This document shows positions 8,831 through 17,468 of a stretch of DNA of 64,000 nucleotides, one piece after another. The stretch lies in assembly GCA_963740945.1 (NCBI GenBank), contig CAVUGE010000034.1, positions 1 through 64,000 of the forward strand. The letters are read 5' to 3'. The notes beneath the pieces are model-generated. The model had not been told where the DNA came from and made no database searches. It worked only from the letters and a program-made list of their open reading frames with translations. The DNA is from CAVQBP01 sp963740945 (GTDB taxonomy: Bacteria > Bacteroidota > Ignavibacteria > Ignavibacteriales > Ignavibacteriaceae). Position numbers and translations under genes: made by a program. The first letter of the stretch is position 1. Every line of letters starts with the position of its first letter.

Positions 8831-9236
8831 GTGAGATTGGTGGCTGTAATTTTGCTAATAATATATCACCGCTCTGCGGTTAAATGTAGTGAGATTGGTG
8901 GCTGTAATTTTGCTAATAATATATCACCGCTCTGCGGTTAAATGTAGTGAGATTGGTGGCTGTAATTTTGCTAATAATATATCACCGCTCTGCGGTTAAA
9001 TGTAGTGAGATTGGTGGCTGTAATTTTGCTAATAATATATCACCGCTCTGCGGTTAAATGTAGTGAGATTGGTGGCTGTAATTTTGCTAATAATATATCA
9101 CCGCTCTGCGGTTAAATGTAGTGAGATTGGTGGCTGTAATTTTGCTAATAATATATCACCGCTCTGCGGTTAAATGTAATGAGATTGGTGGCTGTAATTT
9201 TGCTAATAATATTTCACCGCTCTGTGGTTATATTTG
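8831..9236. repeat. 58-bp tandem array of CCGC/GCGG hairpins
   Basis: Seven head-to-tail copies start at 8831, 8889, 8947, 9005, 9063, 9121 and 9179. Each unit is GTGAGATTGGTGGCTGTAAT, then TTTGCTAATAATATATCA, then the hairpin ACCGCTCTGCGGT. The first six copies are almost identical and the last is degenerate. The copies have no variable spacers. The array abuts the stop codon of the phosphatase-propeller gene and shares the TAATAATAT core with the other arrays. Confidence 0.92.
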
Positions 9237-9251
9237 GTCCTATTTTACCTA

Positions 9252-11129
9252 CTATTGTTTTCTCACAAGCATCGTCTTACCGTCAAAATCATTTAACAGA
9301 ACCCGATTTGAATTCAGTGGAATTACAGTGTTTATAATAGTTACTCCAACTTTGTGTTTCCAGAGTATTTTACCTGTTGATGAATTTAAAGCAAGAAGCA
9401 ATCCATTCTTAGTACCGTAAAACAAAACACCGTCTTTTTCGGCAAGCTGAGCTGAGTTTATATCATATCCGAATCCAGCATTAGTAATCCACAATGGTTC
9501 AGGTAAAGTTTCTGAAACCGGAAAAGCAATTATTGAATCTCTCATTGTCCTTACAAAAAATTTTGATTTATCTTCTGAAATTCCAATTGATTCCCTTACC
9601 TGGTATTCACCGGTTCTCCAGAGCTGCTTACCGGTATTAACATTTACAGCAGTCAGCATTCTATCAGGTGCCACAATGAATACTATATCATTGGCAGCAA
9701 TAGGCCAGAAAGCTGCAGGTGAATAAAGAAGCCCATCCCGGTCTCCTTTCCATTTCCATAAAAGCTTTCCATTAGTTTTATCCAAACAGTAGAGATATGT
9801 GTCCCATGCTCCAAAAATAACCTTATCTTTGTAAACCAAAGGTTTAGTCTCAATAAATCCATTTAACCCGTCAAAAATCCAGAGAACTTTTCCAGTATTT
9901 AAATCTATCGTCCTAAATTTTCTGTCGCTTCCTCCGATATAAACGATCTCATTATCAATTGAAGGTGACCCTAAAACTTCCGCACCCGTTTTTACTTTCC
10001 ATTTTAATTTACAGGTTTCGGCATCTATACAGTAAATATTACTATCAGCAGAACCAAAAACAACAAAATCTTTTTTAACTTTAGGGGTAGAATAAACCGG
10101 ACCACCGGTTTTGAATGAAGCTAATATATTACCATTCTCTATTGATAATTTATGCAGGATGCCCGACTCATCGCCTGTAAAAACTGCGTTCCTCCATACA
10201 GCAGGGGAGGAAGCACTTGTGAATCCTGCCTTATGAACCCATTCTTCATTTACCTGCGGGTAACTTTCATTTACTGAGAAATCCGGTCTGTCCCCCTTAA
10301 CAGATTCATCGTAATGGTGTTCACCGAGCGCAACTTCATACAGGTATCTTTTCCTGTTTGTTAACGGAGTTTTTTCATAAAATTTAATAGTATCGTTTGC
10401 TATTTCCGCAATGGTATAACCGCCAATAGTATCTTTTGCCCGAAGAGTTGATCTGCACATAATTCCGGGTATTCCTTCAAAGTTATAAGAACCGTTTCTA
10501 TGGCCATGCCCGAATAAAAATGCTTGAGTATTATATTTTTTCATCCGGTCAAGCACTTCATACCAATTATCAATACCATTATCAATCGGGTAGTGGGTAA
10601 CAAAAAAGAGTCTTCTCTGTTTGGAAATTTTATTAAGAGTTGAATCCAGCCATCTTAGATCTTCAGGAGCCCAATGTCCATCACCCATTTTCATTATCGG
10701 ACCCTGAGCCATCCCTATGAAGAGATAGCCTCCTAAAACCCCCCTTGGTCCCCCCTTTGTTAAAGGGGGGAAAATAAATTTGTCTTTACCCCATAATTTG
10801 GGAAACATTGTTGCACCTGATTCAGACCATTTACAGTCATGGTTGCCTGGTATAATATAATAAGTGGTATTAAGGCTGTCGAGAATTTGTTTTGCAAGCT
10901 TCAATTGCTCGTTAGTACCCATCTCTCCTATATCACCCGAAATAATGGTAAAGTCTATTCCATAAAGAGAATTTATATCCTTAACAGCATTTCTCAGATC
11001 CTCAGCTGCAGTCTGTTCGCCGATATGTGTATCGCTCATCCATGCAAATCTGATTGTATCTGATTGGGAAAAGAGGGATGTTTGGAAAAAGAATAGTAAA
11101 ACAAGAAAAGATATTTTATATAGTTTCAT
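9252..11129 (-). CDS. secreted metallophosphatase with C-terminal PQQ-like beta-propeller
   Basis: A 625-residue exported protein. The start at 11129 gives the signal peptide MKLYKISFLVLLFFF; an upstream in-frame start would translate repeat sequence. Calcineurin-like metal ligands are all visible: D33/H35 (SDTHIG), D66 (SGDIGE), N97-H98 (PGNHD), H179 (VTHYP) and H208/H210 (FGHGH). From about residue 285 on, repeats of the type GKVLWIFDG...VYKDKVIFGAWDTYLYCLD form a BamB-like PQQ propeller. The protein contains a foreign-looking stretch, PPLTKGGPRGVLGG (121-134), encoded by a C-rich palindromic repeat. The substrate is unknown; cell-surface nucleotides or glycan phosphates are possible. Confidence 0.85.
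   Translation of the reverse strand: MKLYKISFLVLLFFFQTSLFSQSDTIRFAWMSDTHIGEQTAAEDLRNAVKDINSLYGIDFTIISGDIGEMGTNEQLKLAKQILDSLNTTYYIIPGNHDCKWSESGATMFPKLWGKDKFIFPPLTKGGPRGVLGGYLFIGMAQGPIMKMGDGHWAPEDLRWLDSTLNKISKQRRLFFVTHYPIDNGIDNWYEVLDRMKKYNTQAFLFGHGHRNGSYNFEGIPGIMCRSTLRAKDTIGGYTIAEIANDTIKFYEKTPLTNRKRYLYEVALGEHHYDESVKGDRPDFSVNESYPQVNEEWVHKAGFTSASSPAVWRNAVFTGDESGILHKLSIENGNILASFKTGGPVYSTPKVKKDFVVFGSADSNIYCIDAETCKLKWKVKTGAEVLGSPSIDNEIVYIGGSDRKFRTIDLNTGKVLWIFDGLNGFIETKPLVYKDKVIFGAWDTYLYCLDKTNGKLLWKWKGDRDGLLYSPAAFWPIAANDIVFIVAPDRMLTAVNVNTGKQLWRTGEYQVRESIGISEDKSKFFVRTMRDSIIAFPVSETLPEPLWITNAGFGYDINSAQLAEKDGVLFYGTKNGLLLALNSSTGKILWKHKVGVTIINTVIPLNSNRVLLNDFDGKTMLVRKQ
10728..10769 (-). repeat. palindromic element translated inside the phosphatase
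   Basis: The DNA holds CCCCCCTTTG and TTAAAGGGGGG arms plus a second CCCCCC segment, the same plan as the intergenic element at 7302-7338. It is read in frame as 14 residues (PPLTKGGPRGVLGG) between the GNHD motif and the VTHYP motif of the phosphatase, in a region that is normally a loop. The gene remains open, so the insertion is tolerated. Confidence 0.75.
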
Positions 11130-11165
11130 TATGTATGCAGGAATTTTGTTAATTAAAATTATATC

Positions 11166-11230
11166 ACCCCTTCGGGGTTGAGGGACAGACATTATAATTT
11201 GTATCTACAATAATATCACCCCTTCGGGGT
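11166..11230. repeat. pair of ACCCC-TTC-GGGGT REP hairpins
   Basis: Two hairpins of the same orientation (11166-11178 and 11218-11230) are 52 bases apart. The second is preceded by the core TCTACAATAATATC. They lie in the leader of the phosphatase gene. Confidence 0.75.
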
Positions 11231-11237
11231 TTTATCG

Positions 11238-11283
11238 CTATGTGCCTATGTGGTTAATAAATTTGAAACACATAGGCACATAG
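11238..11283. terminator. long hairpin between same-strand genes
   Basis: Perfect 15-base arms CTATGTGCCTATGTG and complement with a 16-base loop. On the minus strand it lies after the secreted amidase gene's stop and before the phosphatase gene, so it may end the amidase transcript. The sequence CACATAGGCACATAG also resembles a dispersed intergenic repeat. Confidence 0.5.
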
Positions 11284-11301
11284 AACACATAGTTGAAAAA
11301 G

Positions 11302-13782
11302 TTATTTCAGTAATATCATTTTTTTACTAATTAATGAGTTGTTTGTCGATAATGTATATATGTATACACCGCTTGAAAAACCTTCCGCATTGAAATCAAC
11401 CGAATGGTAGCCTGCATTCATATCTTCATTTATCAATGTTGATACTTTTTGTCCTAGAAGATTATATATTTCTAACTTTACAAATCCTGACTGCGGTATT
11501 CCGAATTTTATTTCAGTAGATGGGTTAAAAGGATTAGGATAATTCTGTTCAAGGGTATAATCTGAAGGTACTCCGGTATTAGTTTCATCTTTTACACCTA
11601 CAGTTGTCTTATTTACTATTTGAAGATCATCGAAATAAACAAAGCCGGTTGATTTGCTGCCGGGTAAATAAGTTAATTGAAAACTGTCGAATTTCAACGG
11701 GTCATTCAGAACACCATCACCAATCCATGTTCCCGTTCCGTCTTTAGTCATATCCCAGTTAATTAATTTCCAGCCTAACCAATTTATATCATACCATGGG
11801 CTTACCTCAACAGAACCGGTATTATCCCTAACCGCAAACCGGAACTCATTGCCGCTTTCATCACCGAACAGGTAAACCTGCAAAATATTGCTGCTGGTAA
11901 AGTTTGGAGTGCTCAACGAATAATATTCTCTTATGAGCCAATCTGTGGCTAATGTATCCCATGTGTAATTTAGTTTCATAGATTTGGAACCGCTAATTGT
12001 GGAATTAAAGTAACTGGCATCACTCGAGATTCCTGTTTGTTCGGATTTAATTCCTACCGTACTCCCGCTTTGCTGCGGTGCCCACCATTTAGATGTCCCG
12101 CCTTCAAAATTATCTATCACACTTACGCTTGTATAATCCTGATCTCCGGTTGTAAATATTGAGGAGAACTGATCTTTTATTGCATTACCATATATATCCT
12201 CCACTCCCGGTTCAATTGAAAAGGTATATTCTGTATTTATTTCCAACGGGTTCTTTAAGAAAAGATTTATTATGCTTTTCCCGTCAACTATATAATGTTT
12301 TGGAACGACTGTCACTATTGACTGATCAGAATCTTTAATTAATTTGTATTTACCGGATAATGAAGCAGTACTTATTTGTTCGTTAAAAGTTACATTAATT
12401 ACAGGATGTAATTCTACTCCGGTTTCATTTACAGGGGGATAAGAACTAACTAAAATAGGAGGAGAAAAATCCTGAGCCATCGTCTTAAAGTTCAATACAA
12501 AATCATCTCCGCCTGAACCGTCTCCATTTCCGTCAAAAGGATGATTATATTTATCCATCGCTTTCCCTGAGACTGTAATCCGGTAAGCGGTATTATATTC
12601 AAAATTACCGGTTTTTATAGCAACTCTTTTATTTCCATCTGACCATATTAAGCTATGTTCTACTGCGGGTGAAATAACGAGTGTAGATTCAACAGATGCT
12701 TTATCCATCGGGCGGTTGAATATAATCTGTATATTATCAACTCCGGGATATAAACTATCATTCTGTCCCGGTGAAATTGAAGTAATATACGGTGGAACTT
12801 TGGAAATCATCTTAACGTCATTAAATGTAAAAAAAGTATCAGACAATGCTACATTGCCCGAATATGGTTCATATCCTTCGGCAGAGACAGTAACAGGAAC
12901 TGATCCTTGAGGAAGATCTTCAAAAAAGTAGAATCCGTTATGGAGTTCATTAGGATCATTAGAATACAGATGAAATAATGATTCATAAGTATCGGTAGTA
13001 TCTGTTTGTCCGTTTATTGAAATTACAGCTCCGTTTAAAGGCTGACCTGATTCAATATCAGTAATGATTCCGGTCACTATTCCGGGGAATGGTCTCTCAA
13101 TTTTAAAGAATTTAAGAATTGACCAGTAAAGAGTATATGCCTCGAGTCTTTTCCATTTAGCATTCATATTAAGCTGATTCTGGGTAGGGTTGGTATGGAA
13201 ACCTGCTTCGCTCAATTCGGAAGGCATATTGGTTGCATAATTTACCCATAAATATGGACATGGGTGAGTACTGGGGCATACACCATAAAAATCATGGTCT
13301 CCCCAAGGTCCTCTTGTAGGTATTCTGTATCCCGCAGTAAGAATTGGAATCATTATGGTGCTCATTTCCTTTCCGCCGTTTGGAATTTTTTCGGAGTAAT
13401 CAGCATATTGCCCATAAAGCAAAAGAGTACTATTTACACCGGGGGAACCGGCATCACTGTGAATTGAATGATACCAGGCAGCACCGACAGAATTAGCATA
13501 ATCTGTTCTCTGTGATAAAGATACATTCTGTTGTTCATTTGTTCTACTCATGTAGACTGTATCTATATCGGTTTTTGAGAGAAGGAGCTGGCGGAGGTTC
13601 AAACCAACCTGAAGAACTTTTTTAGCCTCGGAATATCCATAAATACCAACATTTTCATTCTGACTATGTCCGGGATCAATAAAAATATTCCATTGTGACA
13701 GTCCTTTTACCTGTGCATTTGAAAAATCAGATAATGTAAAAACGATAATTATTGTAAAGAAGAAGTTGTATAAAATTTTCAT
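11302..13782 (-). CDS. secreted N-acetylmuramoyl-L-alanine amidase with Ig-like domains and sorting domain
   Basis: An 826-residue exported protein with a signal peptide (~1-23). Residues ~30-230 are an Amidase_3 zinc domain with H39 (DPGHS), E52, H108 (HSIHSD) and catalytic-type E192 (LSEAGFHTN). Next come a carboxypeptidase-regulatory-like domain (~235-320), two Big_5-type Ig-like domains (~330-545) with the PMDKASVESTLVISP pattern, a carbohydrate-binding-like region, and the C-terminal sorting domain (NYPNPFNPSTEIKFG ... KKMILLK). It should be exported by type IX secretion and cleave the sugar-peptide amide bond of peptidoglycan at or beyond the cell surface. Its start lies directly in a heptamer repeat without a clear Shine-Dalgarno, downstream of the TolB-like gene. 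Confidence 0.88.
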   Translation of the reverse strand: MKILYNFFFTIIIVFTLSDFSNAQVKGLSQWNIFIDPGHSQNENVGIYGYSEAKKVLQVGLNLRQLLLSKTDIDTVYMSRTNEQQNVSLSQRTDYANSVGAAWYHSIHSDAGSPGVNSTLLLYGQYADYSEKIPNGGKEMSTIMIPILTAGYRIPTRGPWGDHDFYGVCPSTHPCPYLWVNYATNMPSELSEAGFHTNPTQNQLNMNAKWKRLEAYTLYWSILKFFKIERPFPGIVTGIITDIESGQPLNGAVISINGQTDTTDTYESLFHLYSNDPNELHNGFYFFEDLPQGSVPVTVSAEGYEPYSGNVALSDTFFTFNDVKMISKVPPYITSISPGQNDSLYPGVDNIQIIFNRPMDKASVESTLVISPAVEHSLIWSDGNKRVAIKTGNFEYNTAYRITVSGKAMDKYNHPFDGNGDGSGGDDFVLNFKTMAQDFSPPILVSSYPPVNETGVELHPVINVTFNEQISTASLSGKYKLIKDSDQSIVTVVPKHYIVDGKSIINLFLKNPLEINTEYTFSIEPGVEDIYGNAIKDQFSSIFTTGDQDYTSVSVIDNFEGGTSKWWAPQQSGSTVGIKSEQTGISSDASYFNSTISGSKSMKLNYTWDTLATDWLIREYYSLSTPNFTSSNILQVYLFGDESGNEFRFAVRDNTGSVEVSPWYDINWLGWKLINWDMTKDGTGTWIGDGVLNDPLKFDSFQLTYLPGSKSTGFVYFDDLQIVNKTTVGVKDETNTGVPSDYTLEQNYPNPFNPSTEIKFGIPQSGFVKLEIYNLLGQKVSTLINEDMNAGYHSVDFNAEGFSSGVYIYTLSTNNSLISKKMILLK

Positions 13783-13784
13783 TT

Positions 13785-13823
13785 ATTGTTAATTGTTAAT
13801 TGTTAATTGTTAATTGTTAATCG
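13785..13823. repeat. heptamer array (TTAATTG)n
   Basis: Five to six tandem TTAATTG units fill the 27-base gap between two minus-strand genes. Read on the minus strand, the array supplies the last codons and TAA stop of the TolB-like gene and forms the whole leader of the amidase gene. Related TTAATCG/TTAATAG units flank the four-helix-bundle gene at 44838-45339. Confidence 0.85.
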
Positions 13824-14766
13824 TAATGATGTAAATGGCTCCTTCATCAAGAACATCATAAGCTATTTTATTTCCATCGGGTGACCAATCCGGATCCATT
13901 TCAAGTTTATCATCCGTATTGGTAAGATTTATCTTATTTGTTCCGTCAATGTTTATAGTATAAATATCAGATGATAACATCTGGTAGCCGTCATCTTCGG
14001 TTATCATATAGACAATATGCTGATTGTCGGGGGACCATTTTGGTCTATTGCCTTTCCCAAGATCTTTCAAGCCGGTTCCATCTATATTCATTACGTACAT
14101 ATCACCGCCGATGATTTCAAAAGTAACTTTATTACCATCCGGAGATGTCATGAGATTCAGTACCCGCTCATTCTTAACCGGTTCATAAGTATTGATTTGA
14201 CTAGTTTTCAGATCTTCTACTGCAATTTTATCGTCTTTTAAATAAACGATTTTTAAAGAATTATTTGATTTCTTTAAAGAGTTTGTTTCTATCCCGGAAT
14301 CAAATATTTCTAGATTTTGCCTTCCATACATAAAAACCTTATTGTCTCCTGAAGTAAATGAAGGTAATCCCGGCATCATAGTTCTATAATCTGTTAATTG
14401 GGTTGAAGCCCCTGTTTCAATATTAAAGGTTTTTACGGCATTGTATCGTTTAGGTCCTTCATACTTTGCTACCCTGGTAAGGATTGTTCTGGAATCACTA
14501 GCCCATTTAAATCCGAACCCTGCTGCTGCTTCGTCGGTAATTTGTTTAATATTTTTATTTGCAAGATTTATTATCCAGATCCCTTTATATTTAGCACTTG
14601 TAAAAGCTATCATTGAACCGTCAGGCGACCAAATGGGTGCTGTAAAACCTGTTTCAATGCTGCCTATAAGCTTTTCAGATTTCGATTGAGCATTTACAGA
14701 TAAAACAATAAAAGAGCTGATTAGAAGAAAAGAAAAGAGGAAATTCCGGTAAATTATTTTTTTCAT
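13810..14766 (-). CDS. TolB-like WD40/PD40 beta-propeller, exported
   Basis: A 318-residue protein. The start at 14766 gives MKKIIYRNFLFSFLLISSF, a good signal peptide, and is preferred to an ATG 30 bases upstream. At least four PD40-type blades are visible, such as APIWSPDGSMIAFTS, MTSPDGNKVTFEI, RPKWSPDNQHIVYM and DPDWSPDGNKIAYD, each followed by a phrase of the DIYTINIDGT type. Such proteins are periplasmic or surface scaffolds; no enzyme motif is visible. It is 27 bases upstream of the secreted amidase gene and probably co-transcribed with it. The last residues (TINN) and stop are encoded by the heptamer repeat. Confidence 0.75.
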   Translation of the reverse strand: MKKIIYRNFLFSFLLISSFIVLSVNAQSKSEKLIGSIETGFTAPIWSPDGSMIAFTSAKYKGIWIINLANKNIKQITDEAAAGFGFKWASDSRTILTRVAKYEGPKRYNAVKTFNIETGASTQLTDYRTMMPGLPSFTSGDNKVFMYGRQNLEIFDSGIETNSLKKSNNSLKIVYLKDDKIAVEDLKTSQINTYEPVKNERVLNLMTSPDGNKVTFEIIGGDMYVMNIDGTGLKDLGKGNRPKWSPDNQHIVYMITEDDGYQMLSSDIYTINIDGTNKINLTNTDDKLEMDPDWSPDGNKIAYDVLDEGAIYIITINN

Positions 14767-14946
14767 AAAAATTCTTTTTATTTTTTGGTAAATCATTTAA
14801 AGAAATAAAATCATTTCCTAAAGGAATCTATTTTAAGAAGTGAGAAAATATAAAATTTCTTCTTTGAATAAAAGAAGGAAATAAATCAAGTAAACAGCTT
14901 TATTTAATATTTAAAATAATTTGCACAATAATTACAAAAGGAAAAA

Positions 14947-16431
14947 ATGGAAAAGGTAACTGCTTTTATCCCCTATAGGGGTATTGTCGATGAGAAATCT
15001 ATTAACAATTTGATACCATCAGCTGTTAGAAGTGAATTACTTGACGAAGTTTATCTTTTATCACCGCCTGATATTCCGGTTATTGCCGGATGTAAATCAA
15101 TTGAAGCTGAAAATATTTTCAGTACAAAAACATTAACCAGAATTTCAGAAAATGTTCATACAGATTATATTCTTTTGCTTCTTGAAGAAGTACCAATTAT
15201 ACCAGGTCAGTTCATGCTGGAAAGATTACTCAAAGTCGCTATGGATTCAGGAGCCGGAATAATTTATTCCGATTATTATGAAATCATAAAGGATAAAAGA
15301 GTGCAGCATCCTGTGATAGACTATCAGACCGGGAGTGTTAGAGATGATTTTGATTTTGGTCAGGTTATCCTTATAAAGACCGAAGTATTTAAAAATGCAG
15401 TCCAATTATGCAAAACCCAAAAGGAAGACTATAATTATGCGGGGTTGTATGACCTTCGCCTGAAAATTTCTGTAAACAATAAAATTATCAGAATACCGGA
15501 ATTTCTTTATACTGTTATAAGAATCGATGAAGACAGTGAGGAAAAAAAGCATTTTGCATATGTTGATCCGAAAAACCGGGCAGTGCAGATAGAAATGGAA
15601 GATGCTGTAACCGGGTTCTTAAAACAAATAGGTGCTTATCTTAAGCCTGAATTTGAAGCAGTAAGCTTTGATGATGAGGATTTTGAAATCGAAGCATCTG
15701 TAATTATACCGGTTAAAAACAGGGTTAAAACAATAAGCGATGCTATTAATTCGATTCTGATGCAGAAAACAGATTTTAATTTTAATATAATAATTGTGGA
15801 TAATTATTCGAATGACGGGACTACTGAAATGATAAAATCCTTTGCGTCAAAAGATTCCCGGATTATACATGTAATTCCCGGAAGACAGGATCTGGGAATA
15901 GGAGGATGCTGGAATGAGGCTGTTCATCATCCAAAATGCGGAAGATTTTCGGTTCAGCTTGATAGTGATGATATGTATAAAGATGAAAACACTCTGCAGA
16001 TAATTATAGATAAATTTAAAGAAGAAAAAGTGCCGATGGTTATCGGAAGCTATACCATAACAAACTTCAACCTTGAGGAAATTCCTCCCGGTATAATAGC
16101 ACACAAAGAATGGACTCCGGAGAACGGAAGGAATAATGCATTAAGGATTAATGGTTTAGGGGCACCTCGGGCTTTTTATACACCTTTAATCAGAAAAATT
16201 ATTGTTCCGAATATAAGTTATGGTGAAGACTATGCTGTGGGTCTGGCAATTTCCCGGAATTACCAGATAGCAAGAATTTATGAATCGATTTATTATTGCA
16301 GAAGGTGGGAAGATAATACGGAATCGCAGATTGATATTCCAACCCTGAATAAATTCAATTTATATAAAGATAGATTAAGAACAATAGAAATATTAGCCCG
16401 ACAAAGAAAAAATGGAACGCTGAAGGCGTGA
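14947..16431 (+). CDS. glycosyltransferase with two GT-A-like halves
   Basis: A cytoplasmic 494-residue protein without signal or membrane segments. The C-terminal half (from ~248) is a family 2 glycosyltransferase: ASVIIPVKNRVKTISDAINS, then IIIVDNYSNDGT, and the metal-binding D339-S-D-D342. The N-terminal half (1-230) has a degenerate nucleotide-sugar-transferase-like pattern (AFIPYRGIVDE ... YILLLLEE ... GIIYSDYYE). It is divergent from the TolB-like gene, with a possible TAATTTG box at 14917-14923. The final codons (GTLKA) and stop lie inside a REP hairpin, so the original C-terminus may have been replaced. The acceptor is unknown. Confidence 0.78.
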   Translation: MEKVTAFIPYRGIVDEKSINNLIPSAVRSELLDEVYLLSPPDIPVIAGCKSIEAENIFSTKTLTRISENVHTDYILLLLEEVPIIPGQFMLERLLKVAMDSGAGIIYSDYYEIIKDKRVQHPVIDYQTGSVRDDFDFGQVILIKTEVFKNAVQLCKTQKEDYNYAGLYDLRLKISVNNKIIRIPEFLYTVIRIDEDSEEKKHFAYVDPKNRAVQIEMEDAVTGFLKQIGAYLKPEFEAVSFDDEDFEIEASVIIPVKNRVKTISDAINSILMQKTDFNFNIIIVDNYSNDGTTEMIKSFASKDSRIIHVIPGRQDLGIGGCWNEAVHHPKCGRFSVQLDSDDMYKDENTLQIIIDKFKEEKVPMVIGSYTITNFNLEEIPPGIIAHKEWTPENGRNNALRINGLGAPRAFYTPLIRKIIVPNISYGEDYAVGLAISRNYQIARIYESIYYCRRWEDNTESQIDIPTLNKFNLYKDRLRTIEILARQRKNGTLKA

Positions 16432-16443
16432 TACTATTGTAGA
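16417..16443 (-). repeat. REP unit overlapping the glycosyltransferase stop codon
   Basis: The hairpin ACGC...GCGT followed by TGATACTATTGTAGA is the reverse-strand form of the TCTACAATA..TATCA core plus hairpin seen elsewhere. It supplies the last four codons and the TGA of the glycosyltransferase. Confidence 0.7.
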
Positions 16444-16483
16444 AAAAATTATAGCTAACAAAACTCCAGGGGTGGAATATGTC

Positions 16484-16685
16484 ACCCCTTCGGGGTTAAC
16501 TGTCTTTTTGTAGTATATCTTTATCTACAATAATATCAGCCCTTCGGGCTTCGGACAACCAAAATAATATATTAATTAATGATAAAAATAAAATACATTA
16601 TTTATAATCAATGAAGGAAGAACGATGAAGGCGTGATATTATTTTAGAAAATAAAACAGAGAATAACCAAAAACCCCGAAGGGGT
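16484..16685. repeat. left REP block flanking tnpA
   Basis: Hairpins at 16484-16496 and 16538-16550 (forward) and a GAAGGCGTGATATTATTTTAGA reverse unit near 16628-16649, closed by ACCCCGAAGGGGT at 16673-16685. The block is an inverted pair and so could fold or move as a unit. Nothing else is seen between the glycosyltransferase and tnpA. Confidence 0.7.
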
Positions 16686-16747
16686 AAAATAACAATATAT
16701 TATATTTAATAAAAAACATTCATAATTAAATTAAAGGGTGAAATATC

Positions 16748-17209
16748 ATGTCTGGGACTTATTCTCAAATTTATTTACAAGTTATTTTCGCAGTAAAAGG
16801 GAGATCAAATCTTATAAGCAAGCATTGGAAAGATGAAGTTTATAAATATATAGCAGGAATTATAAAGGAGAAAAATCAGAAACCCATTATTGTAAACGGA
16901 ATGGCAGATCATATACACGCTTTTATTGGTTTGAAACCATCAATGACAATTGCTGATTTAGTAAGAGATGTTAAGAATAATTCTTCCAATTTTATTAACG
17001 ATAATAGATGGCTTAAAGGAAGGTTTAGCTGGCAGAGTGGTTACGGAGTATTCTCTTATTCACATTCTCAAATAGAAGCGGTATATAATTACATAAAGAA
17101 TCAGGAGAGGCATCATAAAAAGAAAACATTTAGGGAGGAATATATAGGATTTTTAAAAAAGTTTAATGTTGTATACAACGAAAAATATTTGTTTGATTGG
17201 ATGGAATGA
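16748..17209 (+). CDS. tnpA: Y1 (HUH) transposase, IS200/REP-type
   Basis: A 153-residue single-domain transposase. The HUH motif is H55-I-H57 in MADHIHAFIG, and the catalytic tyrosine is Y115 in Y-I-K-N-Q119 (the YxxxQ pattern). SWQSGYGVFS is the family signature before the active-site helix. These enzymes cut and rejoin single-stranded DNA at hairpin-flanked sites without terminal inverted repeats. The gene is full length, with a GGGTGA element before the ATG, and looks intact. Its flanking hairpin blocks and the many related hairpins in the window suggest it could be the source of mobilisation for the REP families here. Confidence 0.92.
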   Translation: MSGTYSQIYLQVIFAVKGRSNLISKHWKDEVYKYIAGIIKEKNQKPIIVNGMADHIHAFIGLKPSMTIADLVRDVKNNSSNFINDNRWLKGRFSWQSGYGVFSYSHSQIEAVYNYIKNQERHHKKKTFREEYIGFLKKFNVVYNEKYLFDWME

Positions 17210-17217
17210 GTTATGCC

Positions 17218-17425
17218 ACCCCTTCGGGGTTCTTTTACCTTTGTCTTCAAATTTTCTATAATAATATCAGCCCTTCGGGCTTTAGGAATTAAAAAAAAGG
17301 TTTCATCAAATTTATAATATATAGTTTATTTTTAATTAATCTTTTCATAAAATCAAAGAACGCTTCGGGTGTGAAATTATTATAGAAAAAGTAAACGGAA
17401 CACATATCCAAACCCCGAAGATGAA
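17218..17425. repeat. right REP block flanking tnpA
   Basis: Hairpins at 17218-17230 (ACCCC-TTC-GGGGT) and 17279-17291 (AGCCC-TTC-GGGCT) are followed by a degenerate reverse unit near 17361-17390 and a broken ACCCCGAAG hairpin at ~17412. The order is the same as in the left block, but with more sequence decay. Confidence 0.7.
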
Positions 17426-17468
17426 ATATAACTTAAATATTTAAGGTATTTAATACGCATATAACACG

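Larger units (their letters stand above)
16484..17425. mobile_element. IS200-like / REP-associated transposase module
   Basis: The tnpA gene is bracketed by two ~205-bp blocks (16484-16685 and 17218-17425) with the same order of parts: an ACCCC-TTC-GGGGT hairpin, a TCTA(C/T)AATAATATCAGCCC core with AGCCC-TTC-GGGCT hairpin, an AT-rich middle, a reverse-strand copy ending TATTATAGAAAA or TATTATTTTAGAAAA, and a reverse ACCCCGAAG hairpin. Subterminal hairpins next to a single HUH transposase are the plan of IS200/IS605 and REP-associated (RAYT) systems. Exact element ends cannot be set without a second genomic copy or an empty site. Confidence 0.7.

Noticed and set aside
3883..9236. CRISPR arrays
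   Set aside because: The arrays have no unique spacers between repeats, the whole unit is repeated, and there are no cas genes in the window.
8647..9420. Short plus-strand open frames over the 58-bp array
   Set aside because: They consist of repeat sequence plus the antisense of the phosphatase gene, without a start signal.
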